Of a stretch of 64,000 nt of DNA, positions 24,974-33,841 are shown piece by piece. Source of the stretch: Enterocloster bolteae (lineage in GTDB: Bacteria > Bacillota > Clostridia > Lachnospirales > Lachnospiraceae). Positions within the stretch are counted from its first letter, which is position 1. Each line of letters opens with the position of its first letter. The position numbers and the translations under genes are program-made. Where the stretch lies: contig NZ_CP022464.2 of NCBI RefSeq assembly GCF_002234575.2, positions 1,488,001 through 1,552,000 on the forward strand, in the 5' to 3' direction. Under the pieces are notes generated by a model. The model was not told where the DNA came from. It made no database searches and worked only from the letters and a program-made list of their open reading frames with translations.

Positions 24974-25006
24974 AAAAGGCAGGCGTATCATGAACGTCTG
25001 CCTTTT
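24974..25006. terminator. Terminator shared by bcp and the sce7726 gene
   Basis: AAAAGGCAGGCGT (24974-24986) pairs with ACGTCTGCCTTTT (24994-25006). The hairpin overlaps the last codons of the converging minus-strand gene. Confidence 0.75.
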
Positions 25007-25626
25007 CGGGTGCGCCCGGCGCGCCCTTTCATGGTGCCAGCGGTCCGGGTCTTTTTAAATTCCTGTATCACATGTTCAATTTCGTTATAATCCCGTTCAA
25101 ACAGGGCGCCGCTTATCTGCTTTGACAGTATTTCTTCAGGTATCTTTTCTGCGATTTTATCAATGACGAATTGCTTGCTCTTTTCCTTGTATTTAGGCAT
25201 ATCGTTCAATTCCTGGATATGGGCCAGCTCCGGCCGCCAGAGGATACTGAGCTTTTTCCTGAGATTTACCCCGGGATTTGGCCTGGCCTCCCTGAGAAGA
25301 TAAAAGTCCGCCTGTCCGGCCACCTGCTCCACGGTGATGATTCCCCACCATTCAGGGACATGTTCTTCGATGTGCAGGGCATGGCTGGAGCCGGCCGCCA
25401 CATAATTCCTGTCGTAAAACTGGTCATAGTCTTTTACCTGGCGTTTCAGACGGGCATAGGTGTCGGCGTCACTCTTAATTTCGATACCTGCCACCAGATC
25501 CGGCAGAACCATGACGATATCCGCCCTGGATTTTCCTATCTGTTTTTCTTCCAGAATACGTATTTTTCCGTACATCTCCTCCAGAAAATCAAAGAGAGGC
25601 TCCCGTATATCCTTATCGTAGAGCAT
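24988..25626 (-). CDS. sce7726 family protein (PD-(D/E)XK nuclease-like)
   Basis: A 212-residue protein that I recognise as an sce7726-type family member. The core has the restriction-endonuclease-like pattern: RADIVMVLPDLVAGIEIKSD contains an Asp followed by GIEIK (the D...ExK motif) and is followed by a Tyr/Asp-rich QVKDYDQFYDRNYVA strand. The biological role of the family is unknown; nuclease activity is suggested by the fold only. The C-terminus is basic (Arg/Lys/Gly-rich, about the last 25 residues). It lies 13 bp downstream of an MFS gene on the same strand and may be co-transcribed. Confidence 0.7.
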   Translation of the reverse strand: MLYDKDIREPLFDFLEEMYGKIRILEEKQIGKSRADIVMVLPDLVAGIEIKSDADTYARLKRQVKDYDQFYDRNYVAAGSSHALHIEEHVPEWWGIITVEQVAGQADFYLLREARPNPGVNLRKKLSILWRPELAHIQELNDMPKYKEKSKQFVIDKIAEKIPEEILSKQISGALFERDYNEIEHVIQEFKKTRTAGTMKGRAGRTRKGRRS

Positions 25627-25639
25627 GGCTTCACAGCTC

Positions 25640-26767
25640 CTATTCTTTCAGACGTTTTACAGCCACGCTGAATAGAAGCATGCCTGCGCAGGGAATGATA
25701 TTGGAAGCCATTCCGATTTCAATGCCTGCATGTTCAGCCACCATGCCGATAATCCAGGGCATGATGATAGCGCCGCTGCTGGCAGCCGGAAGCATGATTC
25801 CCATGCTGGCCGCACTGGTCATACGGCCTGCGCTGGCCACGGCAGTGGGATTCATGCCGGCCATGGCAAAGGCAAAGGCGAACAGCAGCAGGATGGCAGC
25901 GGTCTGGGTACCGGCCATCATCAGGCCCAGGTAGAAAATGATGCAGCCAATACCCATCTTAATCATGGCAGAATAGCTGTTTTTGATAGGAATTACAAAT
26001 GCTATGAGCAGGCGGGCAATCAGGGTGGCGCCCCACATCACGGTCACGGTGTAAGGACTGAGGGAACCTGATATGATGCCATTTCCTTTAAAATATGTAA
26101 CCATCCAGCCGGTTACGCTGGTTTCCGCCGCATTCTGGCAGAACAGGAGACCGGTGAGCAACCAGAATTTTTTGCTTTTAAGGAAGCCCTTATCTATGCT
26201 CCTGTCCTTTTTCATGGCCTTTGTTTCCGCGGGAGTCACACAGAAGGTCAGCCACAGCAGGAAACCGCAGGATGCTAACACCAGCATGGGAACGGCATTC
26301 CCTGCCTTCATGGCCGCGCCGATGAAGAACGGACACAAAAGCGCGCCCAGGGCGTAACAGCTGTGCATAATGTTCATGCCCTTTGTACGGTCGCCGGAGT
26401 TATCAGCCACCAGGATGGTGCAGGTGTTGATGGTGCTTCCTTTGGCAACGCCCACCAGGAAAAAGCCCAGCATAAGAACCAGCATCCATCCGGAAAATCC
26501 CATGATCAGATATCCAGCTCCATAGCCTGCTGTCAGGAGCACCACGGTTTTCTTGGTTCCGATTTTCGCAGGCAGCATGCCGGAAGCAAAACCGGCCAGC
26601 AGATTACCAATACTCATAAGGGACAGCAGTGTCCCTGTCATGCCGTATGCAAAGCCGTAGGTCTCCTGCAGCATGCTTACGACCACGCCGCTGCTGATGG
26701 CGCATATGCCGCTTAGAAAAAACGCGAGAAATCCTGCGTTTCTTTGAAAGATTTGTTCCTTTTCCAT
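25640..26767 (-). CDS. MFS transporter
   Basis: A 375-residue major facilitator with about 12 membrane segments. It has the A-like motif between helices 2 and 3 (GMLPAKIGTKKTVVLL). The N-terminus GFLAFFLSGICAISSGVVVSM resembles fucose/glucose-type and drug-type MFS proteins; substrate cannot be assigned. ATG 26767 is chosen because GGGAGG precedes it and the frame upstream runs into the tRNA-Met region. It may be read with the sce7726 gene downstream. Confidence 0.82.
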   Translation of the reverse strand: MEKEQIFQRNAGFLAFFLSGICAISSGVVVSMLQETYGFAYGMTGTLLSLMSIGNLLAGFASGMLPAKIGTKKTVVLLTAGYGAGYLIMGFSGWMLVLMLGFFLVGVAKGSTINTCTILVADNSGDRTKGMNIMHSCYALGALLCPFFIGAAMKAGNAVPMLVLASCGFLLWLTFCVTPAETKAMKKDRSIDKGFLKSKKFWLLTGLLFCQNAAETSVTGWMVTYFKGNGIISGSLSPYTVTVMWGATLIARLLIAFVIPIKNSYSAMIKMGIGCIIFYLGLMMAGTQTAAILLLFAFAFAMAGMNPTAVASAGRMTSAASMGIMLPAASSGAIIMPWIIGMVAEHAGIEIGMASNIIPCAGMLLFSVAVKRLKE

Positions 26768-26834
26768 GATGCTTGTGTCCTCCCTGGCAGATTTCAGACG
26801 GATAAAACGCCCTGGCAGGCAAATACCCGGCGAC

Positions 26835-26868
26835 AAAATAAAAGAAGCCTTGACAATCCAAAGCTTCT
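26835..26868 (-). terminator. Terminator of the tRNA-Val/tRNA-Met transcript
   Basis: On the minus strand AGAAGC (26863-26868) pairs with GCTTCT (26843-26848), with a T-rich tail toward 26835. It separates the tRNAs from the MFS gene. Confidence 0.6.
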
Positions 26869-26872
26869 CGAG

Positions 26873-26946
26873 TAGCGGAAGGGAGACTTGAACTCTCGAC
26901 ACCACGGGTATGAACCGTGTGCTCTAGCCAACTGAGCTATTCCGCC
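26873..26946 (-). tRNA. tRNA-Met (CAT)
   Basis: A 74-nt cloverleaf on the minus strand with acceptor stem GGCGGAA / TTCCGCT (terminal G-U), D-arm AGCTCAGTTGGCTAGAGC, anticodon loop TTCATAC and T-arm GAGAGTTCAAGTCTC. The acceptor stem is not of initiator type, so it is elongator Met; an Ile2 tRNA read by lysidine is a less likely alternative. Confidence 0.93.
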
Positions 26947-26966
26947 ATATTTAATTTGGTAGATAG

Positions 26967-27039
26967 TGGGGCCTACAGGGCTCGAACCTGTGACCCTCTG
27001 CTTGTAAGGCAGATGCTCTCCCAGCTGAGCTAAGACCCC
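26967..27039 (-). tRNA. tRNA-Val (TAC)
   Basis: A 73-nt cloverleaf on the minus strand with acceptor stem GGGGTCT / AGGCCCC, D-arm AGCTCAGCTGGGAGAGC, anticodon loop CTTACAA and T-arm ACAGGTTCGAGCCCTGT. It lies 20 bp upstream of tRNA-Met and shares its promoter. Confidence 0.95.
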
Positions 27040-27081
27040 ATATCCTGCCGTCGTTTGTGTCTCACTCGCGACTGCCTGTAC

Positions 27082-27110
27082 AGTATATGATAAATTGTGG
27101 TAATTGTCAA
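27082..27110 (-). promoter_or_regulatory. Promoter of the tRNA-Val/tRNA-Met unit
   Basis: On the minus strand TTGACA (27105-27110) and TATACT (27082-27087) are separated by 17 bp. Confidence 0.85.
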
Positions 27111-27217
27111 GACTTTTTTTACAACTTTTTTTATAGAAATTTTCTTAGTGTTTTATAGGGTATTATGCTATAATTTAAGGCAGAGTAAAATAGTAGAAAG
27201 GACGACCTGAATCCTTC

Positions 27218-28141
27218 ATGTATAACTTCATTGTAAATCCCAAAGCAGGCTCCGGCAAGGGTCTTAAAATCTGGAAAGCCATAGCCCGTTATATGGAAAG
27301 TCATAATATTGAATACGAAGTTTTCCTGACAGAAGGCATTGGGGACGCAAGAACCGCGGCAATGCGGCTGACAGACAGCTATGATGAGCCAAGATATATC
27401 ATCGCCGTGGGCGGGGACGGAACCATGAACGAGGTTCTGGACGGTGTGTCTTTCCATGGGCCTTTAAGTCTGGGCTACATCCCGGCCGGTTCCGGCAACG
27501 ATCTGGCCAGGAGCCTTCGCATGCCCGGACGCACCATAAAGTGTCTTAAGAAACAGCTGGCCCCCCGGCATTTCACCATGATTGATTACGGAGTCCTTAC
27601 CTATGGAAATCAGGAGGTATCCCATCGCCGGTTTCTGGTCAGCGCCGGAATCGGATTTGACGCAGCAGTCTGTCAGGATGCCCTGTCCTCCAGATGCCGC
27701 CAGCGTTTAAATCGTTTGGGTATGGGGAAACTTTCTTATATACTCATAGGTATACACCAGTTTTTTAAATGCAAATCCTGCAAAGGATACATTTTACTGG
27801 ACGGGGTAAAAAAGGTGGAGTTCAACAACATCCTTTTCATATCCTGTCACATACAGCCCTCAGAGGGCGGCGGCTTCCTCTTTGCCCCCAGGGCAGACGG
27901 AAGCGACGGAAAATTAAACATCTGCGTCATGAGCCACGGTACCAGGACAAAGCTGATACCCGTCCTGCTGTCAGCCCTCATAGGAAGGCGCCGGCCCAAA
28001 GGTGTCAGAACCTACGAGTGCAGGGAAGTATCCATCCACACGGAAGCAGCCCTGCCCGTCCATGCAGACGGAGAAAGCTGCGGCTTTCAGACCGACATCC
28101 AAGCCAGCTGCATAGCCAGGAAGGTAAGGATGATGATATGA
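27218..28141 (+). CDS. Diacylglycerol kinase family lipid kinase (YegS/DgkB-like)
   Basis: A 307-residue DAGK-catalytic-domain protein, ATP-dependent phosphorylation of diacylglycerol or a related lipid being the known family activity. Diagnostic motifs are the N-terminal NPKAGSGKG, GGDGTMNE at residues 65-72 and PAGSGNDLAR at 90-98. The C-terminal half is beta-rich as usual. AAAGGA lies about 15 nt before ATG 27218 and can pair with TCCTTC next to the start, so translation may be modulated. It is followed by ispF 72 bp downstream. Confidence 0.9.
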   Translation: MYNFIVNPKAGSGKGLKIWKAIARYMESHNIEYEVFLTEGIGDARTAAMRLTDSYDEPRYIIAVGGDGTMNEVLDGVSFHGPLSLGYIPAGSGNDLARSLRMPGRTIKCLKKQLAPRHFTMIDYGVLTYGNQEVSHRRFLVSAGIGFDAAVCQDALSSRCRQRLNRLGMGKLSYILIGIHQFFKCKSCKGYILLDGVKKVEFNNILFISCHIQPSEGGGFLFAPRADGSDGKLNICVMSHGTRTKLIPVLLSALIGRRRPKGVRTYECREVSIHTEAALPVHADGESCGFQTDIQASCIARKVRMMI

Positions 28142-28213
28142 CGCGGGCAATGAGCGCAGCGCAGTCACGGTGTGATGGTGGAGTAGCGCAGACGCAGTAA
28201 AAAAGGAGACACA

Positions 28214-28765
28214 ATGAGAATCGGACAAGGATACGATGTTCACAAATTAGTACAAGGCCGGGACCTAATCTTAGGCGGCGTCAATATCCCATATGAAAAA
28301 GGCCTCTTAGGCCATTCCGACGCGGACGTTCTGGTCCACGCGGTGATGGACGCCCTGTTGGGGGCGGCAGCCCTGGGAGACATCGGACAGCATTTTCCGG
28401 ACACGGATCCGGCATATAAAGGTATTTCCAGCATAGAACTGTTAAAGAAGGTAGGAGAACTTCTGGACGGGAAAGGGTACGTGATTGAGAATATAGACGC
28501 CACCATCATAGCCCAGCGTCCCAAGCTGGCTCAATACAGGCCGCAGATGGCGGCAAACATAGCAGACGCCCTCCATCTGGACGTGTCCAGGGTAAGCGTC
28601 AAGGCCACTACTGAAGAAGGGCTTGGATTTACAGGAACCGGAGAAGGAATCTCTTCTCAGGCAATTACCTTATTGACGGAAACAGCAGATTACTGCTATG
28701 ATAGTAAGATAATGGAAGGCGGCTGTGGAGGCTGTCCTGGCTGCAGCCGGGCGAAGGAAGAATAA
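28214..28765 (+). CDS. ispF: 2-C-methyl-D-erythritol 2,4-cyclodiphosphate synthase with Cys-rich tail
   Basis: IspF, fifth enzyme of the MEP isoprenoid pathway. Zinc ligands Asp8, His10 and His42 are in the canonical positions (YDVH, LVHAVMDALLG), with HSDADV at 34-39 and the family's TTEEGLGFTGTGEG near 132-145. The usual protein is about 157-160 residues; this one is 183. The extra C-terminal tail contains Cys161, 171, 174 and 177 in a GGCGGCPGC stretch that could bind a metal. The gene opens a run of housekeeping genes (ispF-cysS-mrnC-rlmB). Confidence 0.94.
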   Translation: MRIGQGYDVHKLVQGRDLILGGVNIPYEKGLLGHSDADVLVHAVMDALLGAAALGDIGQHFPDTDPAYKGISSIELLKKVGELLDGKGYVIENIDATIIAQRPKLAQYRPQMAANIADALHLDVSRVSVKATTEEGLGFTGTGEGISSQAITLLTETADYCYDSKIMEGGCGGCPGCSRAKEE

Positions 28766-28848
28766 GACAGGATAAAACACATTCTGACACAGCTGACCTG
28801 GTATGTTCCAGACATGCCGCAAGAGATTCATTTGAGGAGAATAAGAGT

Positions 28849-30258
28849 ATGAAGATATTTAACACACTGAGCAGAAAAAAAGAGGAATTCGTTCCGCTGA
28901 CCCCGGGGGAGGTCAAGATGTACGTCTGCGGCCCTACGGTGTATAATTTCATCCATATAGGAAACGCCAGGCCCATGATTGTATTTGACACGGTACGCAG
29001 GTATTTTGAGTATAAGGGTTACGACGTGCGCTATGTGTCCAATTTCACGGATGTGGATGACAAAATCATAAAAAAGGCAATTGAGGAAGGTGTGGACGCT
29101 GACACTGTGTCCCGCCGGTACATTGAGGAGTGCAAAAAGGACATGGCAGCCATGAATGTAAAGCCTGCCACGGTCCATCCTCAGGCAACCCAGGAAATCT
29201 GCGGCATGCTGGAGATGATACAGACCCTTATCGACAAGAACCACGCCTATGTGGCCGGGGACGGGACCGTGTACTTCAGGACAGGTTCCTTTAAGGAATA
29301 CGGAAAGCTGTCCCATAAGAACCTGGATGAGCTTCAGTCCGGATTCCGTGAAATTAAGGTCACCGGTGAGGAAGGCAAGGAAGACCCCAACGATTTCGTG
29401 CTCTGGAAGCCTAAAAAGGAAGGGGAGCCTTTCTGGGAGTCGCCATGGTGCGACGGACGTCCGGGCTGGCATATTGAGTGCTCCGTTATGTCCAAACGCT
29501 ACCTGGGCGAGCAGATTGATATTCATGCCGGAGGCGAGGATCTGATATTCCCTCACCATGAGAACGAGATTGCCCAGAGTGAGTGCGCCAACGACAAGAA
29601 CTTTGCCACATACTGGATGCACAACGCATTCCTTAATATTGATAATAAGAAAATGTCCAAATCCCTGGGGAATTTCTTTACAGTAAGGGAAATCAGTGAA
29701 AAATACGACCTGCAGGTACTGCGCTTCTTCATGCTCAGCGCCCATTACCGCAGCCCCCTTAACTTCAGCGCCGACCTGATGGAGGCTTCCAAGAACGGCC
29801 TGGAGCGTATCCTGACCTGTGTGGAGAAGTTAAGGGATCTGGAGGCAAAGGCTTCCGACAGCTCCAAGACTGCCGGGGAGCAGGCAACTATGGAAGAGGC
29901 AGATAAGCTGCGGGGCAAGTATGAGGAAGCCATGGATGATGACTTCAACACCGCGGACGCTATTTCAGCCATATTTGAACTGGTAAAGCTGGCAAATACC
30001 ACTGCAGATGAATCCGGTACCAGGGAATTCGTATCTTATATGAAGACAATGATAGAAGAACTATGCGATGTACTGGGCATTATCACGGAGAAAAAGGAAG
30101 AAGTGCTGGACAGCGAGATCGAAGAGATGATTGAAGCCAGACAGCAGGCCAGGAAAGATAAGAATTTTGCGCTGGCGGATGAAATCCGCGGAAAGCTTCT
30201 GGATATGGGAATTGTATTAGAGGACACCAGAGAGGGCGTAAAGTGGAAGAGAGCGTAA
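28849..30258 (+). CDS. cysS: Cysteine--tRNA ligase
   Basis: A 469-residue class I aminoacyl-tRNA synthetase. The HIGH motif is HIGN at 36-39, the zinc-binding Cys28 is in MYVCGPTVYN, and the KMSKS motif is exact at 268-272. The DALR-type C-terminal region follows to the end. Length and motifs are those of bacterial CysRS. No T-box leader is visible in the 83 bp between ispF and cysS. The next gene starts inside the last codons of cysS. Confidence 0.97.
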   Translation: MKIFNTLSRKKEEFVPLTPGEVKMYVCGPTVYNFIHIGNARPMIVFDTVRRYFEYKGYDVRYVSNFTDVDDKIIKKAIEEGVDADTVSRRYIEECKKDMAAMNVKPATVHPQATQEICGMLEMIQTLIDKNHAYVAGDGTVYFRTGSFKEYGKLSHKNLDELQSGFREIKVTGEEGKEDPNDFVLWKPKKEGEPFWESPWCDGRPGWHIECSVMSKRYLGEQIDIHAGGEDLIFPHHENEIAQSECANDKNFATYWMHNAFLNIDNKKMSKSLGNFFTVREISEKYDLQVLRFFMLSAHYRSPLNFSADLMEASKNGLERILTCVEKLRDLEAKASDSSKTAGEQATMEEADKLRGKYEEAMDDDFNTADAISAIFELVKLANTTADESGTREFVSYMKTMIEELCDVLGIITEKKEEVLDSEIEEMIEARQQARKDKNFALADEIRGKLLDMGIVLEDTREGVKWKRA

Positions 30259-30713
30259 CCATTCAGGAATTTCTCACATATTATAGACAGTGCATGAGGC
30301 TTGAACCAGTGGATGAGAATTCTTACTCGCCACTGGTTCTGGCCTATATTGGAGATTCGGTGTATGAGGTCATCATACGCACAAAGGTGATAAACCGGGG
30401 CAGCATGCAGGTGAATAAAATGCATAAGCAGAGTTCGGAGCTTGTAAAGGCCGGGACACAGGCAGAGCTTATAAAGGCCATCGAGGACATGCTTACCCAG
30501 GAGGAACATGCCGTGTTCAAGCGGGGGCGCAATGCAAAATCAGCCACATCAGCCAAGAACGCTTCTGTCATTGATTACCGCATGGCCACAGGAATGGAAG
30601 CCCTGGTAGGGTGGCTGTTCCTGAGGCAGGAATACAACAGGCTGGTATATCTGATAAGCCAGGGACTTGAAAAGCTGGGCAGGATGCCGGACCCGGAAGG
30701 AGATAAGACATGA
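30243..30713 (+). CDS. mrnC: Mini-ribonuclease III
   Basis: A 156-residue RNase III catalytic-domain protein without a double-stranded RNA-binding domain, the form that matures 23S rRNA ends in Firmicutes. The catalytic segment is LAYIGDSVYE with Asp38. The start is GTG 30243, which overlaps the end of cysS by 16 bp, so the two are translationally coupled; the cysS-mrnC-rlmB order is common in Firmicutes and supports the call. Confidence 0.93.
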   Translation: MEESVTIQEFLTYYRQCMRLEPVDENSYSPLVLAYIGDSVYEVIIRTKVINRGSMQVNKMHKQSSELVKAGTQAELIKAIEDMLTQEEHAVFKRGRNAKSATSAKNASVIDYRMATGMEALVGWLFLRQEYNRLVYLISQGLEKLGRMPDPEGDKT

Positions 30714-31453
30714 GATACGAAGAACTGACCATAGAGGGGCGCAATGCCGTGCTGGAGGCATTCCGGTCCGGCAAGACCATCGACAAGCTGTTCGTGCTGG
30801 ACGGCTGCCAGGACGGTCCGGTGCGCACCATCCTGAGGGAAGCCAGGAAATACGATACCATCATCAACTACGTGCCAAAGGAAAGGCTGGACCAGATATC
30901 CGAGACAGGAAAGCATCAGGGTGTGATCGCCTATGCGGCAGCCTATGAGTACGCCGAGGTGGAGGATATGCTGAAAGCGGCAGAGGAAAAGGGAGAGCCG
31001 CCCTTCCTCATACTGTTAGACGGCATAGAGGATCCCCACAACCTGGGAGCCATCATCCGTACGGCCAACCTGGCAGGGGCCCACGGCGTCATTATTCCCA
31101 AACGCCGTGCCGTGGGACTGACAGCCACCGTGGCAAAGACATCGGCAGGAGCCTTAAACTATACGCCGGTAGCCAAGGTCACAAATCTGACGGCCACCAT
31201 GGAAGATTTGAAGAAAAAGGGCATGTGGTTTGTCTGCGCCGACATGGGCGGAGAACTCATGTATAAGATGAACCTGAAAGGTTCCATCGGACTGGTGGTG
31301 GGAAATGAGGGGGAAGGGGTCGGCAAGCTAGTGCGCGAGCACTGTGATATGGTTGCGTCCATTCCCATGAAGGGGGATATTGATTCCCTGAACGCATCGG
31401 TTGCGGCAGGCGTGCTGGCCTATGAGATTGTAAGGCAGCGCCTGGAGATGTAG
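30710..31453 (+). CDS. rlmB: 23S rRNA (guanosine-2'-O-)-methyltransferase RlmB / TrmH family
   Basis: A 247-residue SPOUT methyltransferase. The N-terminal substrate-binding domain starts with IEGRNAVLEAFRSGKTIDKL, and the C-terminal knotted domain carries LLDGIEDPHNLGAIIRTAN, GLVVGNEGEGV and SIPMKGDIDSLNASVAAGV, the three SpoU motifs. It overlaps the mrnC stop codon by 4 bp. The family methylates G2251 of 23S rRNA in E. coli; the exact position here is inferred. Confidence 0.92.
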   Translation: MRYEELTIEGRNAVLEAFRSGKTIDKLFVLDGCQDGPVRTILREARKYDTIINYVPKERLDQISETGKHQGVIAYAAAYEYAEVEDMLKAAEEKGEPPFLILLDGIEDPHNLGAIIRTANLAGAHGVIIPKRRAVGLTATVAKTSAGALNYTPVAKVTNLTATMEDLKKKGMWFVCADMGGELMYKMNLKGSIGLVVGNEGEGVGKLVREHCDMVASIPMKGDIDSLNASVAAGVLAYEIVRQRLEM

Positions 31454-31483
31454 TCCTTTTAGAGAAAAAGGAGTGATAACGAT

Positions 31484-32407
31484 ATGAAGACAGCATATAA
31501 ACCTGTTGTAAAGCTTGCAGCGGCAGCGGCAGCGGCTTTTTTTGCCGTCAGCAGTATCCAGGTACCGGTGACGGCCCTGGCCTACACAAAGCCTGCCGGA
31601 AGTCATGTACTGACTCCCATTGCTTCCGGAGTCACTACATACAGCAATGAGAAGGCTACCCTGGACGCATCCAATGTGTCGGAGGGGTATATTATGGTAA
31701 AGTACACGGGAAGCGTGGGCAAGATTAAGGTCCAGATTACAAAAAGCGGTTCCGAGACATATACATATGATTTGAGCAGCAGCGGCGTATACGAGGTGTT
31801 CCCTCTGTCTGAGGGCAGCGGCAGCTACTCGGTGAAGGTGTTTGAAAATATCCAGGGAAACCAGTATTCCCAGGCCTTCAGCCAGAATGTAAATGCCACT
31901 ATAACCAACCAGTTCGGACCATTCCTGTACCCCAACCAGTATGTGAATTTCAATGCTGCCAGCGCAGCGGTGCAGACAGGCGCATCCGTGGCTGCCAGCG
32001 CAACGGACCAGTTGGAAGTGGTGTCCAACGTATATAACTATGTAATCAACAATGTCACCTATGATACGGCCAAGGCAAGTTCGGTCCAGTCCGGCTATCT
32101 GCCCAATGTGGATGTGGTTCTGGCGCAGAAAAAGGGAATCTGTTTTGACTACGCGGCCCTTATGACAGCCATGCTCAGATCCCAGGACATTCCTACCAAG
32201 CTGGTAGTGGGCTATACGGGGAATCTGTATCACGCATGGATTAATGTATATCTGGAAGGCCAGGGATGGGTGGATAATATCATCTACTTTGACGGCAACA
32301 GCTGGAAACTGATGGACCCCACCTTTGCGTCCTCCAGCGGTCAGAGCCAGGAAATCATGCAGTACATTGGAAACGGCTCTAACTACAGGGCAAAATACAG
32401 CTATTAA
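31484..32407 (+). CDS. Secreted transglutaminase-like domain protein
   Basis: A 307-residue exported protein with a signal peptide (about residues 1-33, ending ALA) and a C-terminal transglutaminase/cysteine-protease-like domain. The catalytic triad is visible as Cys220 (KKGICFDYA), His250 (YHAWINVY) and Asp278 (LMDPTF). The middle part (about 45-130) is a beta-rich Ser/Thr/Tyr domain. It precedes a type IV filament gene set by 15 bp and may be transcribed with it, suggesting a role at the cell surface. Whether it cross-links or cleaves peptides cannot be told from sequence. Confidence 0.85.
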   Translation: MKTAYKPVVKLAAAAAAAFFAVSSIQVPVTALAYTKPAGSHVLTPIASGVTTYSNEKATLDASNVSEGYIMVKYTGSVGKIKVQITKSGSETYTYDLSSSGVYEVFPLSEGSGSYSVKVFENIQGNQYSQAFSQNVNATITNQFGPFLYPNQYVNFNAASAAVQTGASVAASATDQLEVVSNVYNYVINNVTYDTAKASSVQSGYLPNVDVVLAQKKGICFDYAALMTAMLRSQDIPTKLVVGYTGNLYHAWINVYLEGQGWVDNIIYFDGNSWKLMDPTFASSSGQSQEIMQYIGNGSNYRAKYSY

Positions 32408-32422
32408 GGGGAGGCAAAAGAG

Positions 32423-33481
32423 ATGGCGAAAAAGGGAGAGGCTTATTACAGGTATTCCTATGAGGAGCTGTCGGCATTCTGTCTGCAGATATCTCTGCTG
32501 CTGGAAGCAGCTGTTCCGTTAGAGGAAGGGCTGGCCATTATGGCTGAGGATGCAGCCTCGCAGGGCGAGAAGGATATGCTTTTGTATATGGCAGAGGGCG
32601 TGGAGCTGGGAGATCCCTTCTTCAAAGTTATGGAGGATACGGGTGTATTCCCGGCTTATGTGGTGCGTATGGCCAAGCTGGGACAGCAGACAGGAACCAT
32701 GGACCAGATGATGAAATCGCTGTCCGATTACTATGAGAAGGAATACCGGCTCCTGCGGGCCATAAAGAATGCGGTCACATATCCTGTGATGATGGTGGTA
32801 ATGCTTTTGGTGGTCCTCTTTGTGCTGTTTTCCAAGGTCATGCCCGTGTTCAACAAGGTATATGAGCAGCTGGGGGCCCAGATGCCGCCTGTGGCAGCCT
32901 CGGCCATGAGGCTGGGAGGCTGGTTAAGCGGCGCAGCCCTTATTGCGGGGGCTGTGCTGGCCCTGGCATTGTGCGGGATCTGGACAGCCTCCAAATTCGG
33001 CAAACGCTTTGCCCTGGTGGAGCGCTTTGTGAATTTTGTGAAGGGACGCAGTAAGATTGCCCTGGCAGTGGCCAACCGGCGATTTACTGCTGTGCTGGCC
33101 CTGACCTTAAAGAGCGGTATGGAGCTGGAAAAGGGGATGGACCTGGCAAAGGAGCTGGTTGAGAATGAAAGCGTGGCAGTCCGCATCGGGAAATGCTCGG
33201 AACAGCTCCAGGTGGGTGAGAGCTACTACCAGGCCATGAAGGATACCGGCCTGTTTTCCGGTTTTTATGTACAAATGATTAAAGTAGGAACCAGAAGCGG
33301 CCACCTGGACAGCGTTATGGATGAGATATCCCAGGATTATGAGGAGATGGCTGATACTGCCATTGATGATATGATTGCCAGGTTTGAACCGACCATTGTG
33401 GCAGTTCTGGCTGTATCAGTGGGACTTGTCCTTTTGTCCGTCATGCTTCCTCTGGTGGGCGTATTGTCCGCTATCGGATAA
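32423..33481 (+). CDS. Type II secretion / type IV pilus inner-membrane platform protein (PilC/GspF family)
   Basis: A 352-residue platform protein with two GspF domains (about residues 15-140 and 215-340), each followed by hydrophobic helices (around 110-135, 155-190 and 320-350). The paired LCLQISLLLEAAVPLEEGL and VLALTLKSGMELEKGMDLA segments are the repeated domain motif. In such machines this protein anchors the ATPase to the membrane. It is followed by four small pseudopilin-like genes and pilT. Confidence 0.87.
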   Translation: MAKKGEAYYRYSYEELSAFCLQISLLLEAAVPLEEGLAIMAEDAASQGEKDMLLYMAEGVELGDPFFKVMEDTGVFPAYVVRMAKLGQQTGTMDQMMKSLSDYYEKEYRLLRAIKNAVTYPVMMVVMLLVVLFVLFSKVMPVFNKVYEQLGAQMPPVAASAMRLGGWLSGAALIAGAVLALALCGIWTASKFGKRFALVERFVNFVKGRSKIALAVANRRFTAVLALTLKSGMELEKGMDLAKELVENESVAVRIGKCSEQLQVGESYYQAMKDTGLFSGFYVQMIKVGTRSGHLDSVMDEISQDYEEMADTAIDDMIARFEPTIVAVLAVSVGLVLLSVMLPLVGVLSAIG

Positions 33482-33498
33482 CAGTTAGGAGGCAGTAA

Positions 33499-33828
33499 AT
33501 GAAGGTTAAGTCTGAGAAAAAAGAGAAGAGCCAGGCACTGGGTTACATACTGTCCCTGGCGGCCATGGCGGCCATGGTGGCATTATTTGCTGCCGCTGTG
33601 CTGAATTTTTCGGGTAGGACAGGCGCAAGGGAGGAGGAGACTCTCAGAAAGGCAGTGGCAAGGGCTTCGGTCCAGTGCTATGCCATTGAGGGCCGTTATC
33701 CGCCCAGCGTGGAATATCTGGAGGAGAATTACGCGGTCCAGATTAACAGAAAGAAATACAATGTGTTTTACGATGGTTTCGCGTCCAATGTGATGCCGGA
33801 AATAACCATCATACCCATAGACGAGTAG
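33499..33828 (+). CDS. Pseudopilin-like membrane protein (109 residues)
   Basis: A small protein with a basic N-terminus (residues 1-12), a single hydrophobic helix (about 15-38) and a soluble C-terminal domain. This layout and its place between pilC and pilT make it a candidate minor pilin, but the canonical cleavage site with Glu at +5 is absent, so it may be an assembly protein. The ribosome binding site is AGGAGG before ATG 33499. I do not recognise a named family. Confidence 0.65.
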   Translation: MKVKSEKKEKSQALGYILSLAAMAAMVALFAAAVLNFSGRTGAREEETLRKAVARASVQCYAIEGRYPPSVEYLEENYAVQINRKKYNVFYDGFASNVMPEITIIPIDE

Positions 33829-33841
33829 GGGGCATACAGTT

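Noticed and set aside
28766..28848. T-box leader before cysS
   Set aside because: The gap is only 83 bp and lacks the T-box sequence and a specifier hairpin.
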